64,000 nucleotides of DNA from DATBJG01 sp963790545 (GTDB lineage: Bacteria; Acidobacteriota; Vicinamibacteria; Vicinamibacterales; JAMQPK01). The notes below the pieces were generated by a model. The model had not been told where the DNA came from. It did not search any database and worked only from the letters and a program-made list of their open reading frames with translations. A program made the position numbers and the translations under genes. The DNA lies in NCBI GenBank assembly GCA_963790545.1, contig CAWBPA010000024.1, forward strand, positions 682,001 through 746,000, written 5' to 3'. Of this stretch, positions 62,356 through 64,000 are shown piece after piece (within the stretch, counting starts at the first letter, position 1; each line of letters starts with the position of its first letter).

Positions 62356-63141
62356 GTGCGCAAGGTACTCCTTTTCGTAGTCCTCTGTACAGCGGCTTTT
62401 CACGTTGGTGCCGCTCAAACCCCCACACAGACCCCGGCCCCTCGTCGCGCGGCGACGACGGCGAGCATGCGGATCCATGTGACAAATGCCACCGGCCTTC
62501 TGCTGGGGGGTGTCCGTGTCACGGCGCAAGGTCCGACGTCGCGTGATGGCGTGACGGGTGACGACGGAGCACTGCGGTTCATCAATTTGACCCCCGGCAA
62601 CTACCGGCTCCGCTTCGCTCACGAGAAATTCATCACGCTCGAGCGCGACGTGAACGCTCGGACAGCCGAGACCGCCGTGGATGTGACGCTCAGTGCCGCG
62701 CCTGAGCCGCCGCCGAAGCCGCCGGAACCTGCGCCAGCTCCGCCGCCGCCCGCACCGAAGCCGCTGCCGCCCTCCGGTGATCCGAAGACCACGGCGCTTC
62801 CGGCATTCATCGAAAGCAATTTTGTCGGACGGGCCGCGCGGAAGGATTCCGAACTGGGCTGCACACCGAGCGGAGCGGCTGCTCTTCATCAGCTCCGGGA
62901 ACCCTGGGCCAGTCACACGCACGACACTGTCGACGAGTGGCTTTACGTCGTGGCGGGAGACGGCGTCCTGCTCGTCGATGCCGCCGAGCAGAAAATCCAA
63001 GCCGGTTCGTTCAGCCTGATCCCCCGCGCGCATCGTCATGCCATCCACCCGCAGGGCAGGAACCCGCTGATTGTCGTGTCCGTCCTGTCGGGCGCTCCTT
63101 GTGAGTCTCCGGCGCCGACCACGGGTTCGGCACCTCGCTGA
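62356..63141 (+). CDS. Secreted carboxypeptidase-regulatory-like plus cupin protein
   Basis: 261 residues from GTG 62356, the first start that precedes the signal peptide RKVLLFVVLCTAAFHVGA. A beta-sandwich (residues ~40-110; ATGLLLGGVRVTAQGPTSRD, LTPGNYRLRFAHEKFITLER) resembles the CarboxypepD_reg/CnaB fold. A long Pro-rich linker (about 40 residues of PPPKPPEPAP type) follows, then a cupin with SHTHDTVDEWLYVVAGDGVL, DAAEQKIQAGSFSLIPRAHR and HAIHPQG. The His/Glu pattern would bind a metal. The longer upstream ORF is non-coding. Role unknown; perhaps a ligand-binding periplasmic protein. Confidence 0.75.
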   Translation: MRKVLLFVVLCTAAFHVGAAQTPTQTPAPRRAATTASMRIHVTNATGLLLGGVRVTAQGPTSRDGVTGDDGALRFINLTPGNYRLRFAHEKFITLERDVNARTAETAVDVTLSAAPEPPPKPPEPAPAPPPPAPKPLPPSGDPKTTALPAFIESNFVGRAARKDSELGCTPSGAAALHQLREPWASHTHDTVDEWLYVVAGDGVLLVDAAEQKIQAGSFSLIPRAHRHAIHPQGRNPLIVVSVLSGAPCESPAPTTGSAPR

Positions 63142-63216
63142 ACACGGCTCGGCTGTCGAGCTGTCCGGGCCTTCGCGCCGCGCAGGGCGGCCGCGATCAC
63201 ACTTCCGGGAACGACC

Positions 63217-63489
63217 ATGTGGCGCCGTTTGCTATGCCTGATCCGCCGAAGGCACCATGACCTGGTGCGACAGGCGGATGGACAACTGTTCCTGGAATGC
63301 ACGCGGTGCAGGCGGCGCACTGAAGGGTGGACGCTCGTGGGTGTCCCGAGACGACCCGCTGCAACCGCGCTGCGCCTTCTGCTGGACGAGTCCGCCGATG
63401 TGGCCGGCGCTGGGTTTGCCATAAAACCCGGCGGACATCAGCGGTGGCTGGACTGGGAACGACGAACCGAAATTACCCTCGAAATCTAG
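63217..63489 (+). CDS. Small zinc-ribbon-like protein
   Basis: 90 residues. RRRHHDLVRQADGQLFLECT then RCRRRTEGWTL gives one CxxC with an upstream HH pair and the typical 'TxGW' ending, a form seen in many short bacterial proteins. The remainder is basic and short. Translation from ATG 63217 is consistent with third-position GC bias. Function unknown; DNA or RNA binding is possible. Confidence 0.55.
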   Translation: MWRRLLCLIRRRHHDLVRQADGQLFLECTRCRRRTEGWTLVGVPRRPAATALRLLLDESADVAGAGFAIKPGGHQRWLDWERRTEITLEI

Positions 63490-63503
63490 GCAGTAGAACC
63501 TTC

Positions 63504-64000
63504 CTACATCGTTGCCACTTCAAACTGATCGACGAGCTGGCGCCAGGCCCCCGTCTTTTCAGGGTCGGTTTCCGCAAGAGCTGCGCCGTACAACATGCCG
63601 CCCGACGGAGAACGATTCATCCAGATGACAGAGGTGTCGATCGATACGCCAAACGCCGGCACTTCGATCCGCATTGGCGCGTGACGCCGCTCGAGAAAGG
63701 TCTCTTCGTTCGTTTCGAGCCGGAGACCGCCGTAGCTGAGATCGATCATGCGCGCGACCGATTCGTTGACTGTGACCTGGATACCGTCGGCAATGCGCTT
63801 GCGCGGCCACCGGCGCCGGCGGCTGGATTCCTCGAGCAGCTCGGTGACGAGCAAGACGAGGTCGTCCGAGGTGACAGGCCGGGTGACGAACGCGGCCTCA
63901 TGTCGCCGGGCATCCTCTGCCAGGATCGGATCGGGACTCCCAAGCATGACCGCCACGAGGCCCGAATTACGGCCGCGTCCGAGAATCACGAGGTGAAGGC
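63504..64000 (-). CDS. REC-PilZ protein (5' part cut by window edge)
   Basis: The frame is open to base 64000, so the N-terminus is outside the window. The visible part starts LHLVILGRGRNSGLVAVMLG and continues ILAEDARRHEAAFVTRPVTS, which reads as the last third of a response-regulator receiver domain (alpha4-beta5-alpha5, with T/S then Lys-equivalent Arg). A linker RRRRWPRKRIADGIQ begins the PilZ domain, whose RxxxR and DLSYGGLRLE motifs bind cyclic di-GMP. It probably couples a two-component signal to c-di-GMP. The GTG at 63989 is only an internal codon. Confidence 0.72.
   Translation of the reverse strand, partial: LHLVILGRGRNSGLVAVMLGSPDPILAEDARRHEAAFVTRPVTSDDLVLLVTELLEESSRRRRWPRKRIADGIQVTVNESVARMIDLSYGGLRLETNEETFLERRHAPMRIEVPAFGVSIDTSVIWMNRSPSGGMLYGAALAETDPEKTGAWRQLVDQFEVATM

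Overview
The window is high-GC bacterial chromosome from a Gram-negative organism: it carries lpxD (lipid A), outer-membrane-type beta-barrels, lytic transglycosylases and an EnvC-type amidase activator. Sig-70_X6-type ECF sigma factor, membrane-tethered and PD40-propeller Ser/Thr kinases, paired M16 peptidases and word-repeat-filled intergenic gaps together suggest Acidobacteriota, probably Vicinamibacteria. That placement is inference from gene families, not a phylogeny. Nothing looks like a prophage, integrative element, insertion sequence or CRISPR array.

Layout. 1-10 kb: M16 peptidase pair, lpxD, a possible K+/H+ exchange-related membrane protein, a START-like secreted protein, a beta-lactamase-fold hydrolase, a GtrA/CDP-alcohol transferase pair, then a sigma factor/membrane kinase operon. 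10-19 kb: S1/P1-like nuclease, YdjM-like hydrolase, nfo, a MEMO/AMMECR1 pair, gatCA, a creatininase homologue and small proteins including a likely RpoZ. 19-22 kb: dnaK-hsp20 divergent from a second hsp20, sharing an AT-rich control region. 22-31 kb: ymdB, xseA, xseB, ispA, tlyA, nadK; mltG-ruvX on the other strand; envC-ctp. 31-42 kb: tRNA-Val, thrS, infC, rpmI, rplT, pheS, pheT, zapB-like, zapA, 6S RNA, rny, thiL, a 3D-domain protein. 42-48 kb: PD40 kinase operon with a SnoaL-like protein and a barrel, and a Tat-exported arylmalonate-decarboxylase-like protein. 48-64 kb: heterodimeric ABC exporter, HOGA-like aldolase, a barrel, two large GT-C-like membrane proteins, slt, a coiled-coil/GAF protein, small zinc-ribbon proteins, a secreted cupin and a REC-PilZ protein cut by the right edge.

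Functional themes are translation (thrS-infC-rpmI-rplT-pheST, gatCA, tlyA), envelope growth and division (mltG, envC, ctp, zapA/B, slt, lpxD), proteostasis (dnaK, two hsp20) and DNA repair (nfo, xseAB, ruvX).

Two features dominate. First, many housekeeping genes between 9 and 41.8 kb are split by single-base indels, most of them an extra base, with both halves still conserved (thrS has four). These are much more likely uncorrected assembly errors than biology, so I annotate such genes as whole loci. Second, nearly every non-coding gap contains its own family of short degenerate words in both orientations, from REP-like hairpins to a 255-bp nested palindrome.
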